This document shows positions 16,526 through 24,712 of a stretch of DNA of 55,449 bases, one piece after another. The notes beneath the pieces were generated by a model. It made no database searches. It saw nothing but the letters and a program-made list of their open reading frames with translations, and was not told the DNA's origin. Numbering within the stretch: position 1 is the stretch's first letter; each line of letters starts with the position of its first letter. Both the position numbers and the translations under genes were made by a program. This stretch comes from Phyllobacterium myrsinacearum (GTDB taxonomy: Bacteria; Pseudomonadota; Alphaproteobacteria; Rhizobiales; Rhizobiaceae): contig NZ_PVBT01000012.1 of the NCBI RefSeq assembly GCF_002980555.1, positions 1 to 55,449 on the forward strand, read 5' to 3'.

Positions 16526-17893
16526 ATGGACGGAGATGATGTTCGGGGCGCCGCCGATCCCGGCGGCTTGAGCCAATCGCAGCGATTGTACCGGCGCGGA
16601 TGGCGGGTCTTTCCCGATGGAACAACGCGTGTCACCGTCGAAAGGCAACCGGAGCCCATCTATATCGTGCGCGGGGAGGGGGCCCATCTCATCGATGCCG
16701 ATGGCCGGCGTTTTCTTGATCTGAACAATAATTTCACCACGCTCATTCATGGCCACGGCTTTGCGCCCATGGTTGAAGCGGTGGCAACGGCCCTTAGCAA
16801 TGGCACGTGTTTTGCCAATCCGACCGAAAGTGAAATCGCTCTGGCCGAACTGATAGCCGGGCGGATTCCATCCGTGGAGCGGATCCGTTTTGTCAACAGC
16901 GGCACGGAGGCTGTGATGTTTGCCATCAAGGCGGCGCGCGCCTTTACCGGCAGACCGGCGATTGCCCGCTTCGAAGGCGCTTATCACGGCGCCTATGACT
17001 GGGCGGAGGCGGGTCAGGCCAATGGTCCGGCGCAGTGGGGCGTGGCGCAGATGCCGCGGGCGGCACCGACCTATCGGGGCATGCCGCAATGCGTGGCCGA
17101 CAATGTGGTTCTGTGCCGTTTCAATGACCTTGCCGAGACCGAACGACAATTGAGCGCCGCGGCGGGCAGGCTTGCCTGCGTCCTTATCGATCCGATGCCG
17201 AGCCGGGCAGGGCTGCTGCATCCCGACGAACGGTTTCTCGGCATGCTCGCAGGCCTTGCCGACAAGCACGGCATTCTCATCGTGGCCGACGAAGTCTTGA
17301 ATTTGCGCCAGGGCTATCACGGCGCCTGTGCACGCTACGGCATGACGCCGGATGTGATCGCCATGGGCAAGATCATCGGCGGCGGCTTTGCCATCGGCGC
17401 CGTCGGCGGACGGGCGGATGTGATGCGCGTTTTCAGCGCCAATGGCGGCAAGCCCGCCCTGCCGCAGGGCGGAACCTTCTCGGCCAATCCGATTTCCATG
17501 ATCGCCGGTCGGGTGGCCATGGAGGCCATGACACGCGATCAATTCGACCGGCTTGAGACAATGGGAGATGCAGTGCGGCAAGGATTGCACGGGGCCATTG
17601 CCCATCACCGTGCCCGTTTCAGCGTCAGCGGCGTGGCCTCGCTGTTCCGCATCCATCCACGCCCACGCATTCCCACCGACTACCGGCAGGCCTATCTGGG
17701 CGAAGCCGACAAGGCGCTGATGGAGCGGCTGAACCGGCACTTTCTGCAGGCTGGCATTATCCTGCCGAAGGGGGCGGCGGCCTGTCTTTCGACGGCCATG
17801 ACACCGGAAGACATTGCACACATCATCGAAACCTTTGCGGCGTTTCTGGCTGCCAGTGCCTGCACGCATGGAGAAAACGACAATGGCCGGTGA
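16526..17893 (+). CDS. Class III PLP-dependent aminotransferase (glutamate-1-semialdehyde aminomutase-like)
   Basis: A 455-residue fold I enzyme with the class III pattern: GGEGAHLIDADG-like start of the core, NSGTEAVMFAIKAARAFTGR for phosphate binding, YHGAYD, the VADEVLNLRQG aspartate that contacts the pyridine nitrogen, and the Schiff-base lysine in AMGKIIGGG. It resembles glutamate-1-semialdehyde aminomutases, but many such homologues are catabolic transaminases. The ATG follows GAGG. It overlaps the next gene by 11 bases, and two operators precede it. It likely removes or moves the amino group of the imported compound. Confidence 0.88.
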   Translation: MDGDDVRGAADPGGLSQSQRLYRRGWRVFPDGTTRVTVERQPEPIYIVRGEGAHLIDADGRRFLDLNNNFTTLIHGHGFAPMVEAVATALSNGTCFANPTESEIALAELIAGRIPSVERIRFVNSGTEAVMFAIKAARAFTGRPAIARFEGAYHGAYDWAEAGQANGPAQWGVAQMPRAAPTYRGMPQCVADNVVLCRFNDLAETERQLSAAAGRLACVLIDPMPSRAGLLHPDERFLGMLAGLADKHGILIVADEVLNLRQGYHGACARYGMTPDVIAMGKIIGGGFAIGAVGGRADVMRVFSANGGKPALPQGGTFSANPISMIAGRVAMEAMTRDQFDRLETMGDAVRQGLHGAIAHHRARFSVSGVASLFRIHPRPRIPTDYRQAYLGEADKALMERLNRHFLQAGIILPKGAAACLSTAMTPEDIAHIIETFAAFLAASACTHGENDNGR

Positions 17894-19601
17894 CGCATCC
17901 CGCAGCGTGGCGCAGTGCATCGCGCTTGCCCTGAGGCGGCACGGCGTTTCGCATGTTTTTGCCCAGAGCCTGCCCTCGGCGGTCATTCTGGCCGCCGAAG
18001 CGCTAGGTATCCGGCAAATCGCCTATCGCCAGGAAAATATGGGGGGCGCCATGGCGGACGGCTATGCGCGCTGTTCCGGCAGGATCGGCGTGGTTGCCGC
18101 GCAAAACGGGCCGGCGGCAGCCTTGCTGGTGCCGCCACTGGCCGAGGCCCTGAAAGCCAGCATTCCGGTGGTTGCCCTGGTTCAGGACGTTGAACGCGGC
18201 CACACCGATCGCAATGCGTTCCAGGACCTTGATCAGATCGCTTTGTTTCAGTCCTGTACGAAATGGGTGCGCAGGCTCGCCGCCGCGGACCGGGTTGACG
18301 ACTATGTCGACACGGCCTTTGCCATGGCCGGATCCGGCCGTCCCGGTCCGGTGGCGCTGCTTCTTCCGGCCGATCTCTTGCGCGACATTGCACCGGAACC
18401 TGTATTTCCGCGCACGGCTCAGCTTGGCGTTTGGCCGCTGGACCGGCCGCGCCCGCCGGAGTGCCTGATCAGTGAAGCCGCATCGATCCTGGCGCAGGCG
18501 CATGCGCCCATCATTCTTGCCGGCGGCGGCATTCATGCCAGTCAGGCCGCCGATGCACTGGCTGCACTGCAGCAGGACTGCAGCATTCCCGTGCTGACGA
18601 CGAATATGGGCAAGGGTGCCGTCGACGAAGGTCATCCCTTGTCGGCCGGGGTTCTGGGCTCCCTGGTGGGACCGGGCTCGCTTGGCCAATACACCGCCGC
18701 GCTGATCGGGGAGGCCGATGTTGTCGTGCTTGCCGGCACACGCACCAATCAGAACGGCACCGACAACTGGCGCCAGATCACAGGGGATAGCAAAGTCATT
18801 CACATCGACATCGATCCTGCCGAGATCGGGCGAACCTACGAGGCCTTGCGCCTTGTGGGGGATGTGCGCGAGACATTGGCGGATTTGCGCGAAGCGCTCC
18901 TGCGCGATACGAATCTGGACCGCCGCACGCTGGCGCGGCCGAATATTGCAAGCAGGATCGCCGCATGCTGGGACAGGTTCGACAAAGACCGGCAGGCCAG
19001 GGCACATTGCGCCGCCGCGCCGATCCGGCCGGAGCGGGTGATGCACGAATTGCAGGCCTTGCTGACACCGCAAACCATCATTGTTGCCGATGCCAGCTAT
19101 GCGTCCATGTGGGTAGCGGGGCAATTGCGCGCACTGTCGGCAGGCATGCGTTTCGTGACGCCGCGCGGGCTGGCAGGGCTCGGCTGGGGTCTGCCGCTTG
19201 CTCTCGGCGCCAAGGCGGCCAGACCGGATGATGCAGTTGTGTGTATCGTCGGCGATGGCGGCTTTGCCCATGCCTGGGCGGAAATGGAAACCATGATCCG
19301 CTCGCGCCTGCCGGTTACCATCGTCGTGCTCAACAATGGAATTCTTGGCTTTCAAAGGGATGCGGAGACCGTCAAGTTTGGCCACTATACAAGCGCCTGC
19401 CATCTTGGCGATGTTGATCACGGCCTCATTGCACAGGCATGCGGATGCCCGTGGGTGCGCATCGGCGATCCACTGGAACTGCGTGAGCAATTGCAACGGG
19501 GACTGCATGGTCGGGAAGCCTTGCTTATCGAGGTCATGACGGATCCGCAGGCGCACCCGCCCTTGTCGCTGTTTGCGGCCATGGACAGGAGCGTCCGATG
19601 A
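17883..19601 (+). CDS. Thiamine diphosphate-dependent enzyme (acetolactate synthase-like)
   Basis: A 572-residue ThDP enzyme with three domains: an N-terminal PYR domain with the catalytic Glu (RQENMGGAMADGYA, residue about 52), a central domain (IILAGGGIHAS), and a C-terminal PP domain with the GDGGFAHAWAEMETM...NNG motif that binds magnesium and ThDP. The family includes acetolactate synthase, 2-keto-acid decarboxylases and sulfoacetaldehyde acetyltransferase. The reaction here is unknown; a keto acid made by the aminotransferase is a reasonable substrate. The ATG at 17883 lies in the end of the aminotransferase gene with GGAG upstream; 17868 is an alternative start. Confidence 0.88.
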   Translation: MAGDASRSVAQCIALALRRHGVSHVFAQSLPSAVILAAEALGIRQIAYRQENMGGAMADGYARCSGRIGVVAAQNGPAAALLVPPLAEALKASIPVVALVQDVERGHTDRNAFQDLDQIALFQSCTKWVRRLAAADRVDDYVDTAFAMAGSGRPGPVALLLPADLLRDIAPEPVFPRTAQLGVWPLDRPRPPECLISEAASILAQAHAPIILAGGGIHASQAADALAALQQDCSIPVLTTNMGKGAVDEGHPLSAGVLGSLVGPGSLGQYTAALIGEADVVVLAGTRTNQNGTDNWRQITGDSKVIHIDIDPAEIGRTYEALRLVGDVRETLADLREALLRDTNLDRRTLARPNIASRIAACWDRFDKDRQARAHCAAAPIRPERVMHELQALLTPQTIIVADASYASMWVAGQLRALSAGMRFVTPRGLAGLGWGLPLALGAKAARPDDAVVCIVGDGGFAHAWAEMETMIRSRLPVTIVVLNNGILGFQRDAETVKFGHYTSACHLGDVDHGLIAQACGCPWVRIGDPLELREQLQRGLHGREALLIEVMTDPQAHPPLSLFAAMDRSVR

Positions 19602-20371
19602 GAGATGATCATTTGCGGGTGGCGGTTGTGACGGGGGGAACGACGGGGATCGGCCTTGCCACGGCCCGGGCGCTGCTGCAGTCGCGGCATCGTGTTGCCG
19701 TTTTCAGTCAGAATGACGACAAGGTGCGCGTGGCCGCGGCCGAACTGCAAAAGGTCCATGGACCTGACAGGGTGCTCGCCCGGACCGTCGATCTGGCGCA
19801 TGCAGCGGCCATTCAGGCCTTCTTTGCCGCAGTGACGGCGGCCTGGGAGGCGCCGGCGGTGCTTGTCTGCAATGCGGGCATTTCGCCCAAGGGGCCCGAT
19901 GGCGCGGTGCCATTTGGCGCGATGACCCTGCGGCAATGGAACGAGGTGATGGCCATCAATCTGACCGGCGCGATGCTGTGCTGCCAGGCTGCCCTGCCGG
20001 GCATGGTCAAAAACGGCTTCGGGCGCATCGTGCTGGTCGGCTCCATCGCTGCACGAGCCCGGCCGAGGATTGCCGGTGCCAGTTATGTCACCTCGAAGGC
20101 AGGCCTTGCCGGGCTAACACGGGCATTGGTGGAGCCCTATTCCCGCGCCGGCATCACCGTCAATCTCGTGGCGCCCGGGCGGATATTGACGGATATGTCC
20201 GGGCGCGCCGACAGTCCGGCCAATCTTGATGCGCTCGGCCGCATTCCGTGCGGACGCTTCGGCCGCCCGGACGAGGTGGCGGCGCTTGTCGCCTTTCTGG
20301 CAAAGGAAACCTCAGGCTTTATCAATGGCGCGACAATCGACATCAATGGCGGCGAATTTGTCGCCCCTTGA
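19598..20371 (+). CDS. Short-chain dehydrogenase/reductase (SDR)
   Basis: A 257-residue classical SDR: TGGTTGIG nucleotide-binding motif near residue 11, N-A-G-I, the catalytic Ser (VGSIAAR), and Tyr-x3-Lys (SYVTSKAG), followed by a C-terminal FINGATIDINGG. It should reduce or oxidise a carbonyl/alcohol with NAD(P)H, probably the last step of the pathway encoded upstream. The start overlaps the ThDP gene stop in ATGA, so the two are translationally coupled. Confidence 0.92.
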   Translation: MRDDHLRVAVVTGGTTGIGLATARALLQSRHRVAVFSQNDDKVRVAAAELQKVHGPDRVLARTVDLAHAAAIQAFFAAVTAAWEAPAVLVCNAGISPKGPDGAVPFGAMTLRQWNEVMAINLTGAMLCCQAALPGMVKNGFGRIVLVGSIAARARPRIAGASYVTSKAGLAGLTRALVEPYSRAGITVNLVAPGRILTDMSGRADSPANLDALGRIPCGRFGRPDEVAALVAFLAKETSGFINGATIDINGGEFVAP

Positions 20372-20434
20372 CGGGTGGCAAACCCGGCGGCGCTTGCGCC
20401 GATGATCTGATCCTGGACTGCACAAGAGGCGGGC

Positions 20435-21136
20435 ATGGCTGCAAAACCTGTGATCGCGATCTGTTCTGACGATACCGAGCTCTGTCTGCTGTTGCGACAC
20501 ATTGTGGAGGCTGAAGGCTATGCCAGCGTTCTGGCCAGTTCACCAGCCGAAATGCTGGCGGTCCTGGAGAACGAGATGCCCCAGGCGATTGTCGCCGATA
20601 CGGCGTGTGAGGGCTGCGGCCTGTCCGCGTTAACCCAGCAGATCAAATCCAGGAACAGTGGTACGGTCATCCCGATGGCGGCCCTGATCAGGGCCGACCG
20701 ATCGCGCGAATTGATGCGTGTGCCCTCCGGAAGCATGGATGAAGGGTTTCTCCGGCCTTTGATCCCTGATCGGCTGTTGCGCTTCCTCGCCAGAACGGTG
20801 TCCGCGGCGCGTGCGCCTCGATCGGAGGAGCAGGTCCTGCGTCAAGGCGATGTGGCGATCAATGTGCCGGGGCATGTGGCCACCTGCAACGGCCGGCGAC
20901 TGGACCTGCCGCCGATCGAATTTCGCCTGCTGTACCATTTGCTGCGTTATCCCGATCGCGTTCACAGCCGGCAGGCGCTCATTCCGGTCCTGTGGGATGA
21001 CGCGGCACGGGTCAATCCGCGATCGGTGGACATCCATGTCAGTCGCTTGCGCCGGATTCTGCGCAACGGCAACACCGGCACGCCGATCAAGACCGTTCGC
21101 GCCTGCGGCTATATCTTTGACACCTGCGGTCTGTGA
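20435..21136 (+). CDS. OmpR/PhoB-like DNA-binding regulator with degenerate receiver domain (copy 2)
   Basis: This 233-residue protein is a clear paralogue of the product of 7161-7883: both start with VIxICSxDxEL/F and have the same domain order. D55 could accept a phosphate, but the first acidic residue is Ser (S11) and the usual Lys is Arg (FLRPL). The winged helix is complete (LPPIEFRLLYHLL, SVDIHVSRLRRIL, GYIF). It is 63 bases after the SDR gene and probably in the same operon; a small hairpin (CGGCG-CTTG-CGCCG) lies between. No cognate kinase is present. It may work with, or antagonise, copy 1. Confidence 0.8.
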   Translation: MAAKPVIAICSDDTELCLLLRHIVEAEGYASVLASSPAEMLAVLENEMPQAIVADTACEGCGLSALTQQIKSRNSGTVIPMAALIRADRSRELMRVPSGSMDEGFLRPLIPDRLLRFLARTVSAARAPRSEEQVLRQGDVAINVPGHVATCNGRRLDLPPIEFRLLYHLLRYPDRVHSRQALIPVLWDDAARVNPRSVDIHVSRLRRILRNGNTGTPIKTVRACGYIFDTCGL

Positions 21137-21261
21137 CCGCCCGCAACCGAAGGAGCAAAGGGATGAAGCGGTCCGTTTGGCCCCGAGCGTGCTTGACATG
21201 TCCGCGCTGCATCTGTTGTCTGCGCCAATTGCCGACGTGCTGCCCCGCGCCGACCGCCTAT

Positions 21262-21606
21262 TCAATCCGCATCCGGGTGCTCAAACAGGTCTTCATCGAT
21301 ATGAAACCGTCTTGCCGTCCCCCGGCCGAGGCTGTTTCTCTCCATCGTTTCGGCAAGGATATGCCGTGCGAGCAGTTGATCGACGGTCTCGGCCACGCCG
21401 GAGCGCGTCAGGCCGGTTTGTCCGATAATCGTGGTCAGCGTCAGCGGAATATGGCTGATGTGCATGTGATAAAGAACGCTCATCATGCCGACTTGCTTCA
21501 GGCGGGACTGGGCCGTCTCGTTGCTGCGTGGATTGTCCATGATGCGCCGCAGCACCCGGGATGAAAATGCAAGGCTTTTCCGCTGGGCGGCAAGGGGGCT
21601 TGGCAT
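21262..21606 (-). CDS. MarR-like winged-helix regulator, short
   Basis: A 114-residue protein whose middle (MMSVLYHMHISHIPLTLTTI, then GLTRSGVAETVDQLLARHIL and a wing around RNSLGRGTARRF) looks like a MarR-type DNA-binding domain without the long outer dimerisation helices. It reads opposite to the island genes. An inverted repeat TTTAACT/AGTTAAA at 21610-21637 covers its promoter, suggesting autorepression. Its target may also include the small gene to the right. Confidence 0.7.
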   Translation of the reverse strand: MPSPLAAQRKSLAFSSRVLRRIMDNPRSNETAQSRLKQVGMMSVLYHMHISHIPLTLTTIIGQTGLTRSGVAETVDQLLARHILAETMERNSLGRGTARRFHIDEDLFEHPDAD

Positions 21607-21609
21607 TGA

Positions 21610-21637
21610 TTTAACTATTCTGTATAAGTGAGTTAAA
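21610..21637 (-). promoter_or_regulatory. Inverted repeat over the MarR-like gene promoter
   Basis: TTTAACT (21610-21616) and AGTTAAA (21631-21637) form a perfect 7-bp inverted repeat around TATTCTGTATAAGTG-like AT-rich sequence, 4 bases from the start codon. This is the usual arrangement of an autoregulatory operator. Confidence 0.5.
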
Positions 21638-21819
21638 TGGCACGAGAGGAACCATCCCTATAGCACGGCCTGCGCTCCGATGAAATGCGGCAAGCCTGAG
21701 CGCAAGGATGGTGTGTTGTTCGCCCGGGCAGATCAACCATCGCTGCCCATGGCGCGTGCCGCCGCACTTGATCACGGCCGGTCTGCATCGTCTGCCGGCA
21801 GCCTTGGGAACCAGAAGCC

Positions 21820-22146
21820 ATGCAATCCGGAATACCCTGGCCTGAGCCCGATCAATCTGAGGAAATGGTGCTCGAAACGGCCATTGAACGGCACAGGACA
21901 GCAAGGCTGGAGATAGATGGGCTGTTTGGCCTGCTGGCGCAGGGTGATGCAGACGGGCGGCCGCTGGACGAGCGCCTGGAGATGGCCTGCGCGGCGGCAG
22001 AGGCGGCCTGGCTGGCATTTCTGCCCTATCCGGTCGCAAGCCTTGCTGGCATCCGAAAGAAGATCGCTTACGTTCGATCGATTTTGGCGCAAGGCGATGA
22101 ACTCAGCACAGGCGAGCTTGAGCTCTTGCTGCGCTCGATCCTCTGA
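21820..22146 (+). CDS. Small hypothetical protein
   Basis: A 108-residue acidic protein without membrane segments, mostly helical by composition, with a conserved-looking C-terminal half (VASLAGIRKKIAYVRSIL followed by ELSTGELELLLRSIL). Similar small proteins of unknown role occur in rhizobial genomes, but I cannot name a family. It has no strong Shine-Dalgarno. It runs convergently with the DUF736 gene. Confidence 0.6.
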   Translation: MQSGIPWPEPDQSEEMVLETAIERHRTARLEIDGLFGLLAQGDADGRPLDERLEMACAAAEAAWLAFLPYPVASLAGIRKKIAYVRSILAQGDELSTGELELLLRSIL

Positions 22147-22346
22147 CTTGCCCTGTTGAGCGATGTGTCCAGGCGATCAGCGCATTTGGCATTGTGCCGG
22201 CATTGGGCTGTTGCAAGACGGAGCAGCAGTCATCGGGATGCGGTGGCATCGGCCCCGGCGGCGCGCAGCGTCTTGCACCGTTGCCGCCGCCGCATTGCAA
22301 GACCGCGGCGCTCCGGGTGGAGTGCCGCGGCCGGCGATTGGTGGCC

Positions 22347-22643
22347 TTAACGCGACCAGATGAGCGCATAGCCGTCATCATTTGCGACGAGGCTGGCATA
22401 GATCGGAGCGGGGAAGCTCGGATCGTCGAGCCTGATCGAGTGATAGTCGCGTCCGGTCTCCTTTGCGATCTTCTTCCAGCCGGCGCCAATCTCGATGGTA
22501 CCCGCGAAGGCACGCAGGTCGGGTGACCTGTCACTTTCCTTCTCGGCCGGAACAAAGCGGGCCTTGATGTTAAGGTTGAGGGTCTTGATCACGCCGGCGA
22601 AAGAGCCGTCATCGTTGCGGGTGAAAGTGCCGATCTGAGCCAT
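22347..22643 (-). CDS. DUF736 family protein
   Basis: A 98-residue protein starting MAQIGTFTRNDDGSFAGVI, the hallmark of DUF736, a family common on alphaproteobacterial conjugative plasmids and integrative elements and of unknown function. The middle carries DLRAFAGTIEIGAGWKK and the end FPAPIYASLVANDDGY, both typical. GGAGAAG precedes the ATG at 22643; the ORF extension beyond it is not protein-like. It is the last member of the leftward block DUF932, ParB-like, Toprim, DUF2493, DUF736. Confidence 0.92.
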   Translation of the reverse strand: MAQIGTFTRNDDGSFAGVIKTLNLNIKARFVPAEKESDRSPDLRAFAGTIEIGAGWKKIAKETGRDYHSIRLDDPSFPAPIYASLVANDDGYALIWSR

Positions 22644-23121
22644 TTGTCTTCTCCGTTGCTGTATCAGGACGCGACCACCGCGGCCTTGATGGCGATCGCA
22701 GAACACCGGGCGACCGGCACGCACCCGAAGGGCAGAAATGCAATGGAGGGCTGCGCGGGGAAGAACTTCTTGGCGCGCGAGGAAGCCACGCCGGCATCAG
22801 CCGAGCAGGGCGGGGAAGAAGGTCAGCATCGCGCGGTTGCGGGATCATGGTCGGCGGCACAGCAAGCAAACCCGGTGTAAGACAAGCCAGCAAGAAAGGT
22901 CGTGGCGAGCAGTTTCGGACAGCGTCATGGGGAGAAGACGCCCGGCATGGCGGAGAAAGCCAGCCGGTGACGATGCACTCATCGTCAGGAGTTCTGGGAG
23001 TAAAGACCCTAACGCTGACACAGTAACACCGCACAAATTTGGGGCAACATATTAACTATGCAAATTATCCCATAGCGGTGCTTGATGGACGGTGCATCAG
23101 TCTGGCATGCAACATGTGTTT
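22644..23121 (-). other. Spacer upstream of the DUF736 gene
   Basis: About 480 bases with no supported gene. It should contain the DUF736 promoter. A small perfect hairpin, GACGATG-CACT-CATCGTC, lies at 22969-22986, and the right half is AT-richer. Nothing else stands out. Confidence 0.4.
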
Positions 23122-23472
23122 TCATTGCAGAAGGTTGGCTATTCTATTGGTCCACGCCGTATCCAACCCGGCACTATATCTGTCAGCGGCATTTCCAGCC
23201 AAAAGCGCGGCAAGTGCTGCTTTCGATATGGGCTCTGGGATGGGCAGTTCATCATATCCCACAGCGGAAAGCCTTTGCGCATAGGAGGGGTGGCCAGTGC
23301 TGTCGTCAGATGGCAACTGCCATGCCTTGTCCATGTAATCTGCCAGCGCAATGGGATCAGCCAGTTGACCAGCCATTTCCACCATGCAAACACGGGGCGG
23401 ACCAAGCTGTTCCCGGCTGCCGTTCACCCCAAACGAGACAGCAAGCTCCCCGCTCCTGACAGCAGGGAGCAC
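23122..23472 (-). CDS. Hypothetical protein following the DUF2493 gene
   Basis: An ORF of up to 116 residues beginning at a GTG, 15 bases after the DUF2493 gene. Composition is protein-like, with an acidic middle (PSDDSTGHPSYAQRL) and an alanine-rich helix (ISKAALAALLAGNAADRY). No family is recognised and no good ribosome-binding site is visible; an internal ATG near 23382 is an alternative start. It could be a remnant of a larger gene. Confidence 0.4.
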   Translation of the reverse strand: MLPAVRSGELAVSFGVNGSREQLGPPRVCMVEMAGQLADPIALADYMDKAWQLPSDDSTGHPSYAQRLSAVGYDELPIPEPISKAALAALLAGNAADRYSAGLDTAWTNRIANLLQ

Positions 23473-23487
23473 AATGGCGGGAGGTGC

Positions 23488-24423
23488 CTATAGGCCGCCT
23501 TGTTTGCGTCGGCAGTCGAAGACGGGAATGCCGAGTTTGCGTGCCTTGTCGGCCAGATTGTCCTGTATGCCCGTGCCGGGAAAGACAATGACACCGATCG
23601 GCAATACCTCCAGCATGACATCGTTGCGCTTGAACGGTGCGGCCTTGGCGTGTCGCGCCCAGTCGGGAACAAAACCGATCTGCGGCACCTGGCGATGATC
23701 GGCCCAGCACGCGGCGATCCTTTCGGCGCCTTTCGGTGACTTGCCGTGCAGCAACACCATGTCAGGATGCTTGGCGTGAACCTGGTCGAGCGTCGACCAG
23801 ATCAGGCGGTGATCATTGAAATCGAGCCCGCCGCTAAAGGCGATTTTCGGTCCGGCTGGCAGAAGTACCTCTTGCGCAGCGCGTTTTCTTGCCTGGAGGA
23901 AATCGCGGCTGTCGATCATGGCGGAGGTCAGAGCCCTGTGATTGACCATGGATCCGGCGCGTGGATGCCATGCAGAGCCTGTGTGGCGCTCATAATGTGC
24001 GGCGGCTTCATCGCGCATCAGCTCAAAGGCATCCTGGCGTTCAATCAGTGTCTGCCCTTCGGCCGTCAGACGTTCCAGTTCAACCGACTTCACCTCGCTG
24101 CCATCCTGCTCGCGCTGGTTGCGGCGCTGGCTCTGTTCGTTGCTGTCGAGCTCACGCACGATCCGTTCCGTGGCGCGGTGAAAGAGGTTGACAGCCGACC
24201 AGAGCAAGACATCAAGGTCGGGTTCAAGGCGTGTGTCGGCGAGCGTGGCGATCAGCGCGTCAAAGATGTCGGCCACGGCGCCCGCCACTCTGGCGCCTTC
24301 TGGAAGCGGACGGGGATCAGGTTCGTCGGCAAAGGGACGATAGCCGTAAAGCTGAAGTTCGGTCAGGAGATGGTCGGTGGACGATGCCAGATGATGCAAC
24401 TCATGGTCGTTATGCGCGTGCAT
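23488..24423 (-). CDS. DUF2493 (SLOG-superfamily) protein
   Basis: A 311-residue protein. The last 130 residues carry the DUF2493/YspA-like domain of the SLOG nucleotide-binding superfamily: IAFSGGLDFNDHRLIW, MVLLHGKSPKGAERIAACWA and the PxGVIVFPGTGIQDNLADKA segment. The N-terminal half is helical and rich in Glu and Arg. Such proteins are usual in alphaproteobacterial plasmid transfer regions, role unknown; SLOG proteins may sense nucleotides or handle phage and plasmid defence. GGGAGG precedes the ATG at 24423, and the longer ORF is spurious. Confidence 0.9.
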   Translation of the reverse strand: MHAHNDHELHHLASSTDHLLTELQLYGYRPFADEPDPRPLPEGARVAGAVADIFDALIATLADTRLEPDLDVLLWSAVNLFHRATERIVRELDSNEQSQRRNQREQDGSEVKSVELERLTAEGQTLIERQDAFELMRDEAAAHYERHTGSAWHPRAGSMVNHRALTSAMIDSRDFLQARKRAAQEVLLPAGPKIAFSGGLDFNDHRLIWSTLDQVHAKHPDMVLLHGKSPKGAERIAACWADHRQVPQIGFVPDWARHAKAAPFKRNDVMLEVLPIGVIVFPGTGIQDNLADKARKLGIPVFDCRRKQGGL

Positions 24424-24548
24424 GGGAACCTCCCTTGGCTGGACCGCGACCGCGCGGCCTTCATGGCGAGACAAGCGGGCGGGCGGACTGGACCTGCACC
24501 CGCAGCCATGCGAAGGGCCGCAGCGCGAGCGCAGGATGGCGAAGGGCG

Positions 24549-24597
24549 GCGATTTTGCCTCGCGATGGAAAGCGCGCTGAGCGCGCCGGAAAATCGC
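24549..24597 (-). promoter_or_regulatory. Nested stem structure upstream of the DUF2493 gene
   Basis: An outer perfect 8-bp repeat GCGATTTT (24549-24556) with AAAATCGC (24590-24597) encloses an inner hairpin GCGCGC-TGA-GCGCGC (24572-24586). It lies in the 289-base spacer between the Toprim and DUF2493 genes, which otherwise holds no gene. It could be a leader structure or a folded single-strand element. Confidence 0.4.
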
Positions 24598-24712
24598 TGG
24601 CCGCAGCCGTTGCGGGGCCCGGCCGTCTGCCGGCCGATCGCCCTGGAGAAGGCCGGGGCGCGCTTGCCGGAAAAGGGTCGTACAAGGGATGCTGCGAACC
24701 CTCCAGGCGGCA

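Noticed and set aside
16259-17986. A 575-codon minus-strand ORF opposite the aminotransferase gene
   Set aside because: Same kind of shadow; it crosses the gntR end, the operators and the aminotransferase gene and has no domain.
18003-19556. A 517-codon minus-strand ORF opposite the ThDP gene
   Set aside because: It is an antisense shadow in GC-rich DNA: composition is rich in Arg, Gly, His and Cys without motifs, and the plus-strand frame has full ThDP-enzyme signatures.
21163-21564. A plus-strand ORF after the second receiver-type regulator with a good AAGGAG site
   Set aside because: The product is Cys- and Arg-rich and not protein-like, and it runs through the MarR-like gene. A short coding-like piece in another frame may be a gene remnant, but it cannot be supported.
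22969-22986. A small perfect hairpin (7-bp stem) as a terminator
   Set aside because: It has no T run and no gene ends nearby; a stem of this size is expected by chance in a window of this length.
24188-24200. A TTGACAGCCG match to the rep-locus repeat
   Set aside because: Only the first ten bases match and it lies inside the DUF2493 coding sequence.
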